NCBI GenBank assembly: GCA_031841125.1
Contig: CM063107.1
Location: 49,613,497-49,677,496, forward strand
DNA length: 64,000 bases
Direction of reading: 5' to 3'
DNA from: Acanthococcus lagerstroemiae
Lineage: Eukaryota > Arthropoda > Insecta > Hemiptera > Eriococcidae
The position numbers and the translations under genes are program-made. The notes under the pieces are model-generated. The model was given only the letters and a program-made list of their open reading frames with translations, was not told the origin of the DNA and did not search any database. Each line of letters opens with the position of its first letter. Within the stretch, counting starts at the first letter, position 1. This document shows positions 43,889 through 54,420 of this stretch, piece after piece.

Positions 43889-44265
43889 GACCCGGAATCA
43901 TGAAATGTGCCTCTTGTGCGAAAATAAATTTTTGAGATACAAGAGTGTAAAGATGAGGTGGTGCTGGTAGGGCGCACAGATGTACGTAGTGTGTACATTT
44001 GTGGTGATGCGTTTACGCGTTGCTATGACAACCGCGTCTCGAACTCTTGATCTCTGTCATTCTTATAGGCCTGTTTCACACAACACCAGTAAACGGATGT
44101 TTTAAAACTTTTGACGCAATTTTTAAATGCAATTTGTGGAAAAACTAATGAAGATAGGTAGCTGGGTTTTATTTCATTCGAAATAGCGTGATTTTTTCTA
44201 TAAGAATTGTCGAGAAAGTGAAAAATGATTTTTGACACCAGAGGCACATTTCATGATTCCAGGTC
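43889..44265. mobile_element. 377-bp MITE with perfect 8-bp TSD, nested in mariner A
   Basis: The ends GACCCGGAATCATGAAATGT and its inverse, ACATTTCATGATTCCAGGTC, form about 30-bp terminal inverted repeats continuing through GCCTC. ACAGATGT flanks it on both sides (43881-43888 and 44266-44273). The flanking mariner sequence rejoins properly when the insert is removed, as judged from the other arm. The 8-bp duplication fits hAT-type elements, but the GACCC terminus is unusual for hAT. Confidence 0.88.
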
Positions 44266-44431
44266 ACAGATGTAGGACGTCTCGTCTTTGCAGAAGTCAC
44301 GACATAATGCTAATGCACACAGCACGACCCCAATGCTGTTCCTCATTAATCAACCAACCCCACTACAACCACCTAAAGTTCTAGCTCGTTTTGTTTGCCA
44401 TAGGAAAAAATGTATACCTTACTTATAGGAC

Positions 44432-44502
44432 AAATTTCATGAATCATTTATTTTTCGAACAAGAGTGAAGAAAACTAAAATGAAGTTAATATTGTGTAGT
44501 AG
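44432..44502. other. Short spacer between mariner copies
   Basis: AT-rich sequence with no recognised feature separates element A from the leader block of copy B. Confidence 0.3.
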
Positions 44503-45753
44503 AGCCATGGGTCTAACTGAAGTGTTACCTAAGAAAGGAGTGTCCCATAATAAGGTATACCTTTTTTTTTTCTACGGCAAACAAGACAAGCTAGCGGCTT
44601 GAAATGTCGCGTGGTTATAGTGGGGTGGGTAAACTGAGGAGAGACAACCCTGGATCGTGTTGTGTGCTTCTGTGCATTAGCATTAGTGTTGGGCGATGGT
44701 TGAAATCTGTCGATAGTTATTGAAGAACTTAGATATTATCGATAGTTTTTTCCTCTTTACAGTATTGCTTCAGTGAAAATAAAATGAATTGTTTTTACAA
44801 CACTTATCATCAGTAACTGAGTAATACTGAAAAAGTTGACTGGGAGAAAGAGAGAATGAAACAATACTATAATAACAGAATATTTATAACATTAATAAAT
44901 GAACAACTGAACACCCTCAATTCACAAATAATATTAGAAAAATTTTAAAAATTAGAATCACAAAACACAAATGAATACTTTTTTGAAAACTTGGAAAAAC
45001 CAGAATCACAAAACACAAATTAATACTTTTTTGAAAACTTTGACTGAAAAAACAAAAACAAAACAAGAAACGATTAATAGGATATTTTTATTTATCATAC
45101 TTATGATAAATGAGAACTCAAAATTCAGTCATTAGACAAATCTTAAAAATTAGGATTACTAATCTATTACAATATTTTGGTGGAAACTTCGACTTTGGAA
45201 ACTGTTTATAGAGACAAATGGAACTAACAAGGCTGAGCTGTATTTTGACTTTTGTCAGAAAAGTTTTCACATATAAATCACATGTGTCAGTGAAGGTCTA
45301 TGCTACCTTAAAAGTAATTGAATTTTGCCTGGAGATTCAGCTCTTTTGGAAAACAAATTACCCATATAGAACCAAAGCTCAACAATATGGAAGTAGTGAA
45401 CGAAGTACGCAGAGTCGCAGATTGCAGAAGTAGACCTACGATGTAGGAAGTTAGGATTAGGAACCAGTTATTAGTAGGAACGTAAATTTAAAAAATAAAA
45501 AGCTACCGAAAACTATCGGTAATTCTTACTATCGATATATCTCCTAGCACTGATTAGCATTATGTTGTGACATTTGTGAAGATGAGTAGTCCTACATTTG
45601 TGTTCACAAATAATAAAATACATAAGGTGTGATCCAATATCATCGCCCCCTCCCCCCCCCAAAAAAAAAAAAAAAAAAAAAGAAGAAATTTCTTAGGGGA
45701 CCAAAAAAGTAAAAATACGTCCGGACTATGCAATGGATGGTCAAGATCCAAAC
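44503..45753. mobile_element. Mariner-like copy B, split by an 869-bp insert
   Basis: After a shared leader (44503-44541), GTCCCATAATAAGGTATACC and the CTAGCGGCTTGAAATG block reproduce the outer part of element A. The homology breaks at 44683 and resumes at 45553 (ATTAGCATTATGTTGTGACA). It ends in minus-strand LDHPLHSPD (about 45745-45710), a remnant of the transposase block. A terminus of another mariner-like element begins at 45754. Confidence 0.75.
44684..45552. mobile_element. hAT-like 869-bp element with perfect 8-bp TSD
   Basis: The ends TAGTGTTGGGCGATGG and ATATCTCCTAGCACTG are imperfect inverted repeats, and CTGTCGATAGTTAT/AACTATCGG-type subterminal palindromes lie inside. ATTAGCAT flanks both sides (44676-44683 and 45553-45560). 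The related sequences at 43265-43285 and, inverted, at 44308-44325 carry an uninterrupted ATTAGCATTAT, giving the empty site. The internal 71-codon ORF (45218-45433) has no transposase motif. Confidence 0.9.
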
Positions 45754-46079
45754 AGGGTGTTCCAAAATAATAGCGCCAGTTCTAAACGCTTATAACTTAG
45801 CAACACTGAGAGAAAAATAAGCATGTTTGGTATCGGATAAAATTATTTTTAATTTTCAGCAGCCTGTAAATGGTATCAATTGACTGAGAAATGAACCCTA
45901 TTTTATGTTGTTTACAATATTTACCTATGTTTTGAAAATTACATTCCCCAAATGCCCTTCGTTTTCCGCAGTACAGTTACGTAAACGAACACAAAAAGTT
46001 CCGTAGACATTATTTAAAATTTCTGGCTGAATATTCTTTAATTGTTTCTTTATGCGGGTCTTTGGTGTCATGGTATCGT
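45754..46079 (-). pseudogene. Mariner transposase C-terminus and 3' end
   Basis: The minus strand from about 46074 reads TMTPKTRIKKQLKNIQPEIL, NNVYGTFCVRLRNCTAENEG and HLGNVIF, with a stop at 45925-45927. This is the R-x-R-x-C...G-H ending typical of a mariner lineage different from those at 19 and 43 kb. The plus-strand sequence CAGGGTGTTCCAAAATAATA at 45754 is likely the element's 3' terminus. The region upstream of 46080 is truncated. Confidence 0.75.
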
Positions 46080-46104
46080 TCACCGGAGCACTGCAGCCAA
46101 CCTC

Positions 46105-46205
46105 AACATAAATCTTGAGGTCTCAGGATTTTGAGATTTTTCTCAAGATCTCGATCTTTTTTCTCGAGATCTCAAGATCTTGAGACCAAATTTCAAAATT
46201 CTCAA
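46105..46205. repeat. Self-complementary CTCAAGATCT-rich block
   Basis: Words such as CTCAAGATCT, CTCGAGATCT and AGATCTTGAG recur in both orientations, giving a strong local hairpin. Similar palindromic strings occur at ends of some hAT-type MITEs, but no boundary is clear. Confidence 0.5.
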
Positions 46206-46934
46206 GACTACTCAAGAATTTGCAAACCTAAGTATTAAATTAATAATAAATTTTAATTTTAAAATTAATGTGATTTTTATTTATTTAAGATTTTGGGGTT
46301 TATTTTTGATTATTTTAATTTGTTTTAATAATTTAGATTTAAAAATTTTAGTTGCTGAGTCTATTGTTTCTTCAAATTTTTCATTTCCAAAATTTAGAAA
46401 TGGAAAATGTATCACCTTATGGGAGTAATAAGCATTCAGATTCAATGGAAATGAAAATACATCTGTGACCAATCGCAAGAAAAGGATCCTTAGTGGCATC
46501 GAAATGTTGGAAGAAATTACTCGCATTTACATTGAAAATTTTCGTTCATCCCTGATAAAAATTATTGAAATAATTTTGAAATAGTTCGAAATCAAATCCG
46601 TAAAGAGAGACCAGATCAAATGAGAGCGGCAACCACCCATAACCGTATAATTTGGCGGTAGGGGGGGCACTGAAATAATATAAAGCAAAATTGGGAGGAA
46701 GTTGACTAAAAATAATGGAAAACAACTAAAATCTGTCGTAAAGAAAAACTGTGTATATCTGCCCAAAATTGACCAAAAAGTGATCAAAGTGACTAGCACT
46801 TTGAAAACATGTCGCTGACGGATCTGCAACCACGGGAGAGCATTTTCATGTCTCGATTGTAATATCGACGCGACTACAGTCTCCAGCCATGTCGGTGTTG
46901 TTACTGCGCGACTGCAGTATGTAGCCATGTTGTG
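46206..46934. other. No recognised gene
   Basis: A 133-codon minus ORF (46527-46928) has no domain or plausible composition. The first part is very AT-rich. Confidence 0.35.
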
Positions 46935-47285
46935 TTAATAGAAATTTCCATGAAAATGTCAACCACTGAACTGAATTGTCACCCTGAAGAGCAAATCATA
47001 CGGACTGGCTTTGTGCCGGGGGGAGCGTAACGGTTTTCGCTCAAGTATACCCATGGTTGGAAGAAAAATGAATTTCCATGGAAATGTCAACCACTGAACT
47101 GAATTGTCATCATGAAAAGCCTTGATTTCGATTCTCGCCTCAGAAGTAACGCTCAAAAAGAAGCATTTTTTTCGTTTATGTGCCAAAGCTCTCGGTCAGC
47201 TGTTTTTTTTGTGTTTTTTTTTCATGATGCTCAAAAGTAACGCTCAAGAAGTAACGTTTTTTTCGTTGATGTGCCAAAACAAAAA
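46935..47285. repeat. Two interleaved pairs of direct repeats
   Basis: AATTTCCATG-AAATGTCAACC through CTGAACTGAATTGTCA occurs at 46945-46980 and 47072-47108. AAGTAACGCTCAAGAAG-like sequence through TTTTTTTCGTT-ATGTGCCAAA occurs at 47144-47186 and 47236-47278. The copies are 85-90 percent alike by eye. Confidence 0.7.
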
Positions 47286-49200
47286 CATAAAAATGTCAAA
47301 AAAAAAAAAACTTGAACAGGCGTGAAAGCTTGTTTTGGTACCTACCTGTTTTCATGAGCTGTAAATTTGTACAAACCTACGACGCAACGTAACTGTATCA
47401 GGCCATCGGCATAGTTTCTTTTCCGTTTCAAAATTGATTTTGAAATAATTTTGAAGAATTTTGGGGGCTATAGCCTCTAGCCCCCTTGGCTGCGCCCTTG
47501 GTTCTAACAGCCAGTTCTCAATGTCCGATGTTGAATATGATCCAGATTTGTAATGCAATTTTTTGTAAGAACTTTTTTTTTAGACAATTTAACGAGCAAT
47601 ATTTTTTGTCTGATATATTTTTTCCATAGCATGCTTCATTCTTCGGGAAAACGCTGAAGTAGTTGAATAAGAGAGGAATTTCTCATTTTTCTGCCCCCCC
47701 CCCTCCAGAAGGGTTGGGGTGAGGGCTTTTAACTACGTATTATGGATACCGTTCTAAACACATTCCAGCTGTAAAACCTTTGCTGACAATTTTTTCCTTT
47801 TCAATTCCGTATTCCTCTTGGGCTAGAAGTGGCTCCCCAGACACCGCCCCGAGAACGTACACATCTTGGGACGAACCTTTCCATTTCCTGTAAAATTTCG
47901 AGAATTGAATTCAGCACCGTTTAGAAACAAAACTTCGCATACTGCTATCGCAGTCTAATGAATTTACCGTTCAAAATGTGTTTATCGAATTGCATGTAGG
48001 TATTGCGAATGTGTGGGAAAATACGAACCTGAACCTTACTTACCATTATTGAATTGCTTTTATGACGATAATTGTATCAGTAATGAAACCGTTTTCGACC
48101 GGACTGCTTGAAATCTTGAATCCGCATAATTAATCCGATTTTAACTTCCTGCACCTTCGTATCTAGAGGATTACGGCATGGGAATCTTGCGGAAAAACGA
48201 AACTTGTTTTCAGCTCAAAGAATGCCCGTTCCAAGTTTTTAATTGTCGGATTCGCTGATCGAGTTTTATAACGGTTTAACGTATATTTTGATGAAAAAAT
48301 CGAGAATGTCGGCGTGTTTTCGTCATTTCTCGTCAAAATACCTCTGTACTTGCGCTTTCTGGCCTTAAGGTCGTCATTTGAACTACATTTTATGCTCGGT
48401 TTTGGAGGCAACATCGTGAAAAGCATTATTTGAACTTGCTGTGTTGGCGGTGTTACATTTGACGGGCTGTATTTTATTGTGTTAGGTCTATTGGACATTC
48501 CGTTCGGAATAACGTACCATGAATAAATACTTTCATTCCGACTTATTCGTGTATTCTTCTTTTAACACGCGACCATTGAAATATTATATAGAAACTCGAG
48601 CAACGTTTCGTTACATTCATAAAATATTACCTACTTTCTTGTATAACCATTATCAAATTTAAATATTAAATGTATCGGCAAATCAGCGCATATACTGAGA
48701 CGTATCCACACTAGCAGCGAGTCGGCGAAGGAAAATCAACATCGGTATCTGGACCTGGGTATTCGTGTAATGAAAATGTATTATAGGAAAGCATCAGTCA
48801 CGTCTGACTGTTTTCAGCTCGTGATATTTGCACGTGGTCAAACGTTTAAATACAGCCATGTTACGCACGTGCCCATCAAGGGTTAAAAATATGTATCTAC
48901 TTTCCAATAATGCGATGTATAGTTCACTCGTACTCGAGAAATTCCAATGAGACACGATCTGTTTTGAATTTTTTGAAGAAATTCGTCAAGTGGAACGTTT
49001 TAAGTATGAGAGCTCGTCACTGCTCGTAAATGTATAAAGTATTTCGTAATCTATCGGATGTATTAGGACTCGGAATTGAAGCGGCTGACACCTAGCGGCA
49101 GAGTTAAGAAGCTGTCTAGTTCGAGTGATCAAATTAATTGTAAGTTTGGCTGGTTTAATTTAAAAGAACAGAGCGATCATTTGGAAGATCAGAGTTTTGA
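47286..49200. other. No recognised gene; CpG-containing unique stretch at 47.8-49.1 kb
   Basis: GGGGGCTATAGCCTCTAGCC and CTTGGCTGCGCCC near 47463-47500 resemble the end of a G-rich TIR element. A 10-nt C run lies at 47694-47703. The following 1.3 kb has frequent CpG and no repeat partner. The 111-codon ORF at 48163-48498 (minus) has no motif. Confidence 0.4.
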
Positions 49201-50455
49201 TATGGATGTGTCTTATTGCTGGTCGTGAACCAAAATTGTGCTTCACGTTTCGACCAAACGACGCCGAACATGCCAAACGAGACCGAAGATGGGCGACTGA
49301 TACTGAGAATGATACATTCGATGGTTCTGCGGAAAAAGGGCCAAACTCGACGTTTGTAGCGGAAGTTCAAACTTTATACCTACTTGAGCGATAGAAATAT
49401 AGTGTTTTCAAGAAAATAAAGTACTCTATGTTGTAGAGAATTTCATTGGCTATCATTTGGTACAAAAAATTGAGAAATTACACATTGTGGAAGCCAATGA
49501 ATAGAAGAAAACAAGAAAATGGAAGAGATTGGCCCTAATAGTTCCTCGCTGCTTCAGAAGGCGCCAGAAGATCAGTAGGGCCAATCTAGGTTTGGCCCTT
49601 CTAAATGATAGATGACGTGAGCACAAAAGGGCCAATCTACTTCATTTGTGTAGTTTATCCTCAATTGAACAATTTATCTTCCCGTTTTTTTTTTCTTTCC
49701 TTGTCACAGAAAAAGGAGGCTTCTTTTTTCATAGAATCTTCTTTTGAAAAGCAAAATCCAAACAAAATTATAATCATTGGTAATGGCATATAAGCTCGAA
49801 ACGGATCTTTGATAAGGGTGAATTATAATATTCCTGCACTCGTACAGTGTTGCATTAACCACAGAAAAGAATCTTCTCATGATCTGTAATATTTGCGGAT
49901 TTGGCTCATTAACTCGTCGCTAAAAAGGCATCAATCACAGTTTGGTCTTTAACATTATTTTTCCTGACAATAATAGGAGATTGGCCCTTTTTCACGTTCA
50001 TCTTTGAGTTTGGCCCTATAGAGATTGGTCCTTTAGACTTCTTTACTTAGATCCGTAATAAAGATTGGCCCTCGAGGAAAAAACCGAGTTTGGCCCTTTT
50101 TCCGCAGAACCATCGATATGTCTTATCACTGGTCGTGAACCAAACTGTGCGTCATGTTTCGACCAACCAACACTGAGAATGCCGAACAAAACCAATGATG
50201 ACAACTGACACCAAGAATGATACCAGTATGTCTTATCGCTGGTTGTGAATCAGAATTATGCGTCATGTTTCAACCAACCGATGCCGAGAATGTTGAACAA
50301 GACCAAAGATGGGCGACTGATACTGAGAGTAGACAACTGACACCGAGAATGATGTGTCTTATCGCTGGCCGTGTGGAATTGTGCGTCACATTTTGACCAA
50401 CCAACTCCGAAAATGCGGAACAAGACCGAAGATGAACGACTGATACCGAGAATGT
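49197..50455. repeat. Four-unit tandem array of about 115 bp, split by an insertion
   Basis: Units start near 49199, 50119, 50230 and 50354. Each has TGTCTTATYGCTGGTCGTGA, CGTCA-GTTTCGACCAAC and AAGACCGAAGATG-type blocks, ending GATACCGAGAATG. The first unit is separated from the rest by the 797-bp element at 49319-50115, which inserted near a unit junction. Confidence 0.82.
49319..50115. mobile_element. 797-bp TIR element with TTGGCCCT motifs
   Basis: A perfect 31-bp terminal inverted repeat begins CGATGGTTCTGCGGAAAAAG on the left and ends CTTTTTCCGCAGAACCATCG on the right. About ten copies of GATTGGCCCT or GTTTGGCCCT, in either orientation, occur between about 49338 and 50097, concentrated in the outer thirds. 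One has a single change (TTGGTCCT). No transposase ORF is present. The target duplication is unresolved and the superfamily is unknown. Confidence 0.85.
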
Positions 50456-51366
50456 TACTACAATGACGTCATCCGTGTTCGGTAGCCATGAGGCATATCC
50501 ATGTACTGATGTATCTGCATGCAGTGTAGATATACAGTTTATATTTTTAAGTAAAGTGTACCATTTGATTATTTTGCGCTCCATCCCAATCATCCGCTGT
50601 CTTTATATGAGTGAGAAATCAGTGGAGAAAACTCGATAATAACTCATCATTTATACTCATGTGATGTCCGGAAACGTTACGGAAGATCACTTCCTTCTCT
50701 TCTCCTATGCAGTGTTCTGATATATTTTTATATCCAAGTACATACCTAAATGGTCTAGAAAGACAATGTAAAAATCATCGTTGTATGCTGAAAATCTGAC
50801 CTCTGCCACTTTTTATAAAAGTAGACGCCTGTGCTTCATCTGTGTGGTAACTAACTTATATCAGGAACTTCTGGTATCATTCGAGTCGGTTTCTATGATA
50901 GTATCAAAAATGTAATGTGACACCCTGTTGTAGACCTGTCAGTAATATGAATGCGTTTAGTTATAAGAGACACATCGCCTTTAGTATCATACACTGCGCT
51001 CTATGATAAGATCTTCAATAAAGATGTGGTGCATGATGGGTAGAAGACAGTGTAATAGTCTGTATTGGTTAGAGTTGAGGCTTGACCCTTTTTTGTCCTC
51101 ATCCCACCATGCATCAGCTTTTACCTAAGAGGTGCAGTATAAGATGAAGTCTTTCTGAATCAGGTCCGTCATCTGTTAGTTGTAGCTCGATTTAGTTCAA
51201 GAGAGAGTCTAGTCCTAATGAAGTCGAGCCCCTTTTCGCACTAAGCCCCCATTTATCAATTGTCATTCGCGACAGGCGCTGAACCATATAAGAACTGGAG
51301 AGATAAAGTTTCAGAATACGTTCTAGGTTTTGTGGTGAAAATTATGGCTGTATTTTGAATAGGAGG
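50456..51366. other. No recognised gene
   Basis: ORFs here have no motif and the minus ORF at 50270-50593 is mostly tandem array. No element boundary was found. Confidence 0.35.
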
Positions 51367-51635
51367 CAGAGACGAAACTTGACTTCCAGTTGGGGGGAGG
51401 GAGTAGAGAAGGAAAATTTGCCGACAAATATTCTTTGAAAACTAAAAATTCACCGGCAAATTTTTTTTAATTTGAAGATTTGCCGATTTTTTATCAAAAT
51501 ATTTTTAGTTGGGGGAAAAAAAAGGAACAAACGTTATTAGAAAATGAAAAATTCAAATGAATAGTTTCAGAATTTGCCGACTGCCTAAATTATTGGGGGT
51601 GTTTCATCCCCCTCCCCTCCATAGTTTCGTCCCTG
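51367..51635. mobile_element. CAG(A/G)GACGAAACT-ended MITE, copy 1
   Basis: The ends CAGAGACGAAACT and AGTTTCGTCCCTG are inverted repeats with one mismatch, followed inside by G-rich and C-rich stretches. The unit matches 52314-52525 collinearly, including AAAATTTGC-GA and AATTTGCC-ACTGCC blocks. The right terminus equals that of the satellite-bearing element at 13.8 kb. Flanking octamers do not match. Confidence 0.75.
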
Positions 51636-52313
51636 CATATGCAGATTGGAACCGTATCGTCCAAGCACTCACATTTGCGCACATGAGCATACCCTAGTCT
51701 GGGAGGGTATGCTGGAAGGATGTTAGAAATATGTGAGAGGAACACACAACTTCCTTTACACATTAGGCTGGTCGTTATTTACTCTTGGTGATATTTTTTT
51801 CTGAGTTTCCACTAATTTGTCTCCTAAATTCGTTTCAATAAAAAATAAAATAAAACAAAAAAAACCTACAAACTTTCAGGTCGATTACATTAGAGAAATC
51901 CGTGCCACAAGCTCCCTTTCGTTCTTATGGGAAAAACACATGGAGTTTTGACCTTTGATCCAGACTAAATTTCTCTCCTATATTCACCAGGACCAAAGCC
52001 CGTAAATTAAACATTAGAACATTTCCCAGCGGATTCAGTTTGTGACTTTGGAAAATAAGTCTTTTGCTTTCAACTTTTAGATTTTAATAAAATGTTCCTC
52101 AAATTTCAGGTTCTAGGTCAAACAAAGAATCTAGTAAAAACAAAATAGTCTTTAAAATTCAAAATTCAACGTTTGCTACCGACTTTCAGAATTTCGAAAT
52201 GTCTTCCACGTTTCAGCTTCGTTTCAACCTTTCAGATAACGTTCGGTACTCAGCTTGAAACCTTGGGCTTTTGACTGACTAGTCTCTGAAAGAAGTTTAG
52301 GGCACTCCGTTTT
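51636..52313. other. No gene; one short perfect hairpin
   Basis: GCATACCCT (51685-51693) and AGGGTATGC (51702-51710) form a 9-bp stem. The remainder shows nothing I can identify. Confidence 0.35.
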
Positions 52314-52525
52314 CAGAAACGAAATTTGACTTTCAGTTTGGGGAGGTGGAGAAGAAAAATTTGCTGATTTTTAATCAAAATATTTTTTATATTGGAAAAA
52401 AAAAAGCAAACAAACAAACATTCATAAAAATGAAAAATTCAAATGAACAATTTCAAAATTTGCCAACTGCCAATTATTGGGGGTATTTCACCCCCCCCCC
52501 ACACCCCTCTATAGTTTCGCCTCTG
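52314..52525. mobile_element. CAG(A/G)GACGAAACT-ended MITE, copy 2
   Basis: This is a shorter and more diverged copy of 51367-51635 in the same orientation, with ends CAGAAACGAAATT and AGTTTCGCCTCTG. A 10-nt C run (52491-52500) lies near the right end. The ORF 52346-52651 crosses it and is not supported. Confidence 0.7.
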
Positions 52526-53399
52526 ACTAGAGGCGCTTCACAATTTTGTCACCATGACCCCCATTTTTGGTCTAAAATTTCGGGGAACTTCTCGAGAGAC
52601 CCTTATTTTATCAACGTTCGAGTTTATTCTTTCTCCCCCGTTTCAAATTAGGGGGCTCCGTTCACCCTCGGTAAGATTCTACAATAGTTATACACATCTT
52701 TATGTTCTTTGTTTTTGGTGAATTTCTAAATTTTCATTTCTTTTAAATGTATTTGATTTTTGTGAATGGTTTAGGGTGTAATCGTGAACAGAATCCTGAT
52801 GTTCTTGTCTTGTGTTTTACTTGTACTTACATAATCCCCCCCCCCCTTCCGAATATGAAGGTTGGCGTGCGATCAGTCTTTGAGCTACGGGAGTGCAAAG
52901 TGGGGGAATCATGGACTTAGCTTGTTTTGGCAGACCATGTCATAATTGTGAAGGGTCAAAATTCGTACATCTTGACCTAGAAACTGTCGGTAATCAGAAG
53001 ATACAGCTTAGAGACGACCATTCCGGTGAACGAGGAACACGTGAATTATGCCCACCGCCGCAGGAAAAAGCATGTATGACTTAAGGTCGTAAAAGTCTTA
53101 CATTCATAAAAGTTGAAATAATAAGTAAGTCAGTATTATAAAACAGAACGAAACAAAGTTTTAGCTGGCTCTAAGTTGTAATAAAATCGTGAAACCAACT
53201 CTGAAAGGTGCCTTTTGACTTCCTACACCAGATTGCGCTAAAAATTCGATTTTCGATTTTTTTGGCTATGCGCATTTTGGAAGTCAGGTCCTCAATTGAT
53301 GTATATATTCTTTTGAGGCACCGTAGAAATTGGTTTAGTAGTCTTTCCTGTCTTTTGTTCCGTTTCGGTATATTTTTTCACCATGTATAAATCACTTCA
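52526..53399. other. No recognised gene
   Basis: An 11-nt C run lies at 52836-52846. Small ORFs lack motifs. Confidence 0.35.
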
Positions 53400-54420
53400 C
53401 TCTCGCTAATTAATTATTTTTGTACATTTTTCTCTTATACTCTGATCTTTTAGCCTTTTTTCTATTCTGTTTTCCCAGTTTCTTCTTTTTTGTCCCTCGT
53501 GATATTCTAATATTTTCCCTTATTTTTGTTACTTTTGCTGGGGAGTCGAGGCGCCACTTGGTGGTTTACGTTTCTACCAAGTGGAATGATAATTCCCCGG
53601 TATTCATTAAAATAAAAATAAAAAATCATAATGGCTGGCCTGAATATGAGATAAATCGAATTACATATATTTTTTTGTCAGAGTTATTGTGAAAGGGATC
53701 CAAGAGCTTTGAGTCGATAAGTGAGACCTAACGGAATGATTCTGAGCTGAAACTATCTAAAATTCCTCCCCCTTCTTTCATTTCTTATCTTTTTTTACAG
53801 TTATTTTCTTGTGAAGCCTTTCTCTGTTTTCCCCAAATTATTTTTGATCCTTTTCATTCAGTATTTTCAGTTTTTCACGTTGCTTTCTTTCTTGTCCTGT
53901 CTTTTTCTAGTTTTTTTCCTTGTGTTTAGATTTTTCTGTCTTTCTCTGCCTTTCCGTTTCAGTCTCTTTCTTTTTTATAAACTTTTAAAAACAGTTATAC
54001 TCAGGTTCTTTAACCACTTTGCATCTTATGGGAATCTCCAGTTCGTTTTTTGTCCTTCCCCTTTCGCCTATTTTGTGTTTTTTCCCCTTATTGTTTTCCT
54101 TTTTTGTGTCGTTCTTCTCTGTCTCTTGTTTCGTTAGCGTCTCCCTATTTACTGTCTTTCTTTTCTTCTTTTCCTTTTTTTGTTGTATTTTTCCTGCCTC
54201 GATCTTTTCTTCTTTTTCTGTCGACTTTTCCAATTTTTTCCCCTTCAACAATTTTTTTGTCCTGCCTTTTTTTACTTTTTCAACTGTTGCCAATCTGTTT
54301 ATAGTTCTTGACTAGTTTGATGATTAAGTTGACTTTTGTTGCCTTTTTGTATCTTCCCAGTATTTTGTATTTCTTTTTACCGACTTTTCGAAGAAAAGGA
54401 GGTATTACAAATCGTGAAAA
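53400..54420. repeat. T-rich low-complexity region
   Basis: The plus strand is dominated by T and TC tracts, most strongly at 53760-54290. Plus-strand ORFs read as Phe/Leu/Ser strings, and the opposite ORF at 53985-54293 is Lys/Glu-rich. Both are expected from composition. CCACTTGGT/ACCAAGTGG (53552-53583) is a short hairpin within the first part. Confidence 0.6.

Larger units (their letters stand above)
43178..44431. mobile_element. Fold-back mariner-like element A
   Basis: The left end (CCGTAAGTGAGGTACACATG, TTTTTCTACAGCGAACAAAG) and the right end (TTTGCCATAGGAAAAAATGT, ATACCTTACTTATAGG) are inverted repeats. Inverted homology continues inward to about 43530 on the left and 43700 on the right, covering transposase-derived sequence on both arms. 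The right arm is lengthened by a 377-bp insert (43889-44265). The terminal TA target was not resolved with confidence. A related copy follows at 44538. Confidence 0.8.

Noticed and set aside
45754..45780. CAGGGTGTTCC as another CAGGGTGTCTA-family end
   Set aside because: The following sequence (AAAATAATAGCGCC) and the adjacent transposase C-terminus fit the 3' end of a mariner element better.
46527..46928. 133-codon minus ORF with hydrophobic stretch
   Set aside because: No domain, no plausible start context or splice structure. Hydrophobicity follows from AT richness.
49197..49394. 65-codon ORF as a small gene
   Set aside because: It lies across a tandem unit and the left end of the TIR element, and its frame is not kept in the other units.
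53985..54293. Lys/Glu-rich ORF resembling a coiled coil
   Set aside because: It is the complement of a T/C-rich low-complexity tract, and opposite-strand frames are open as well.
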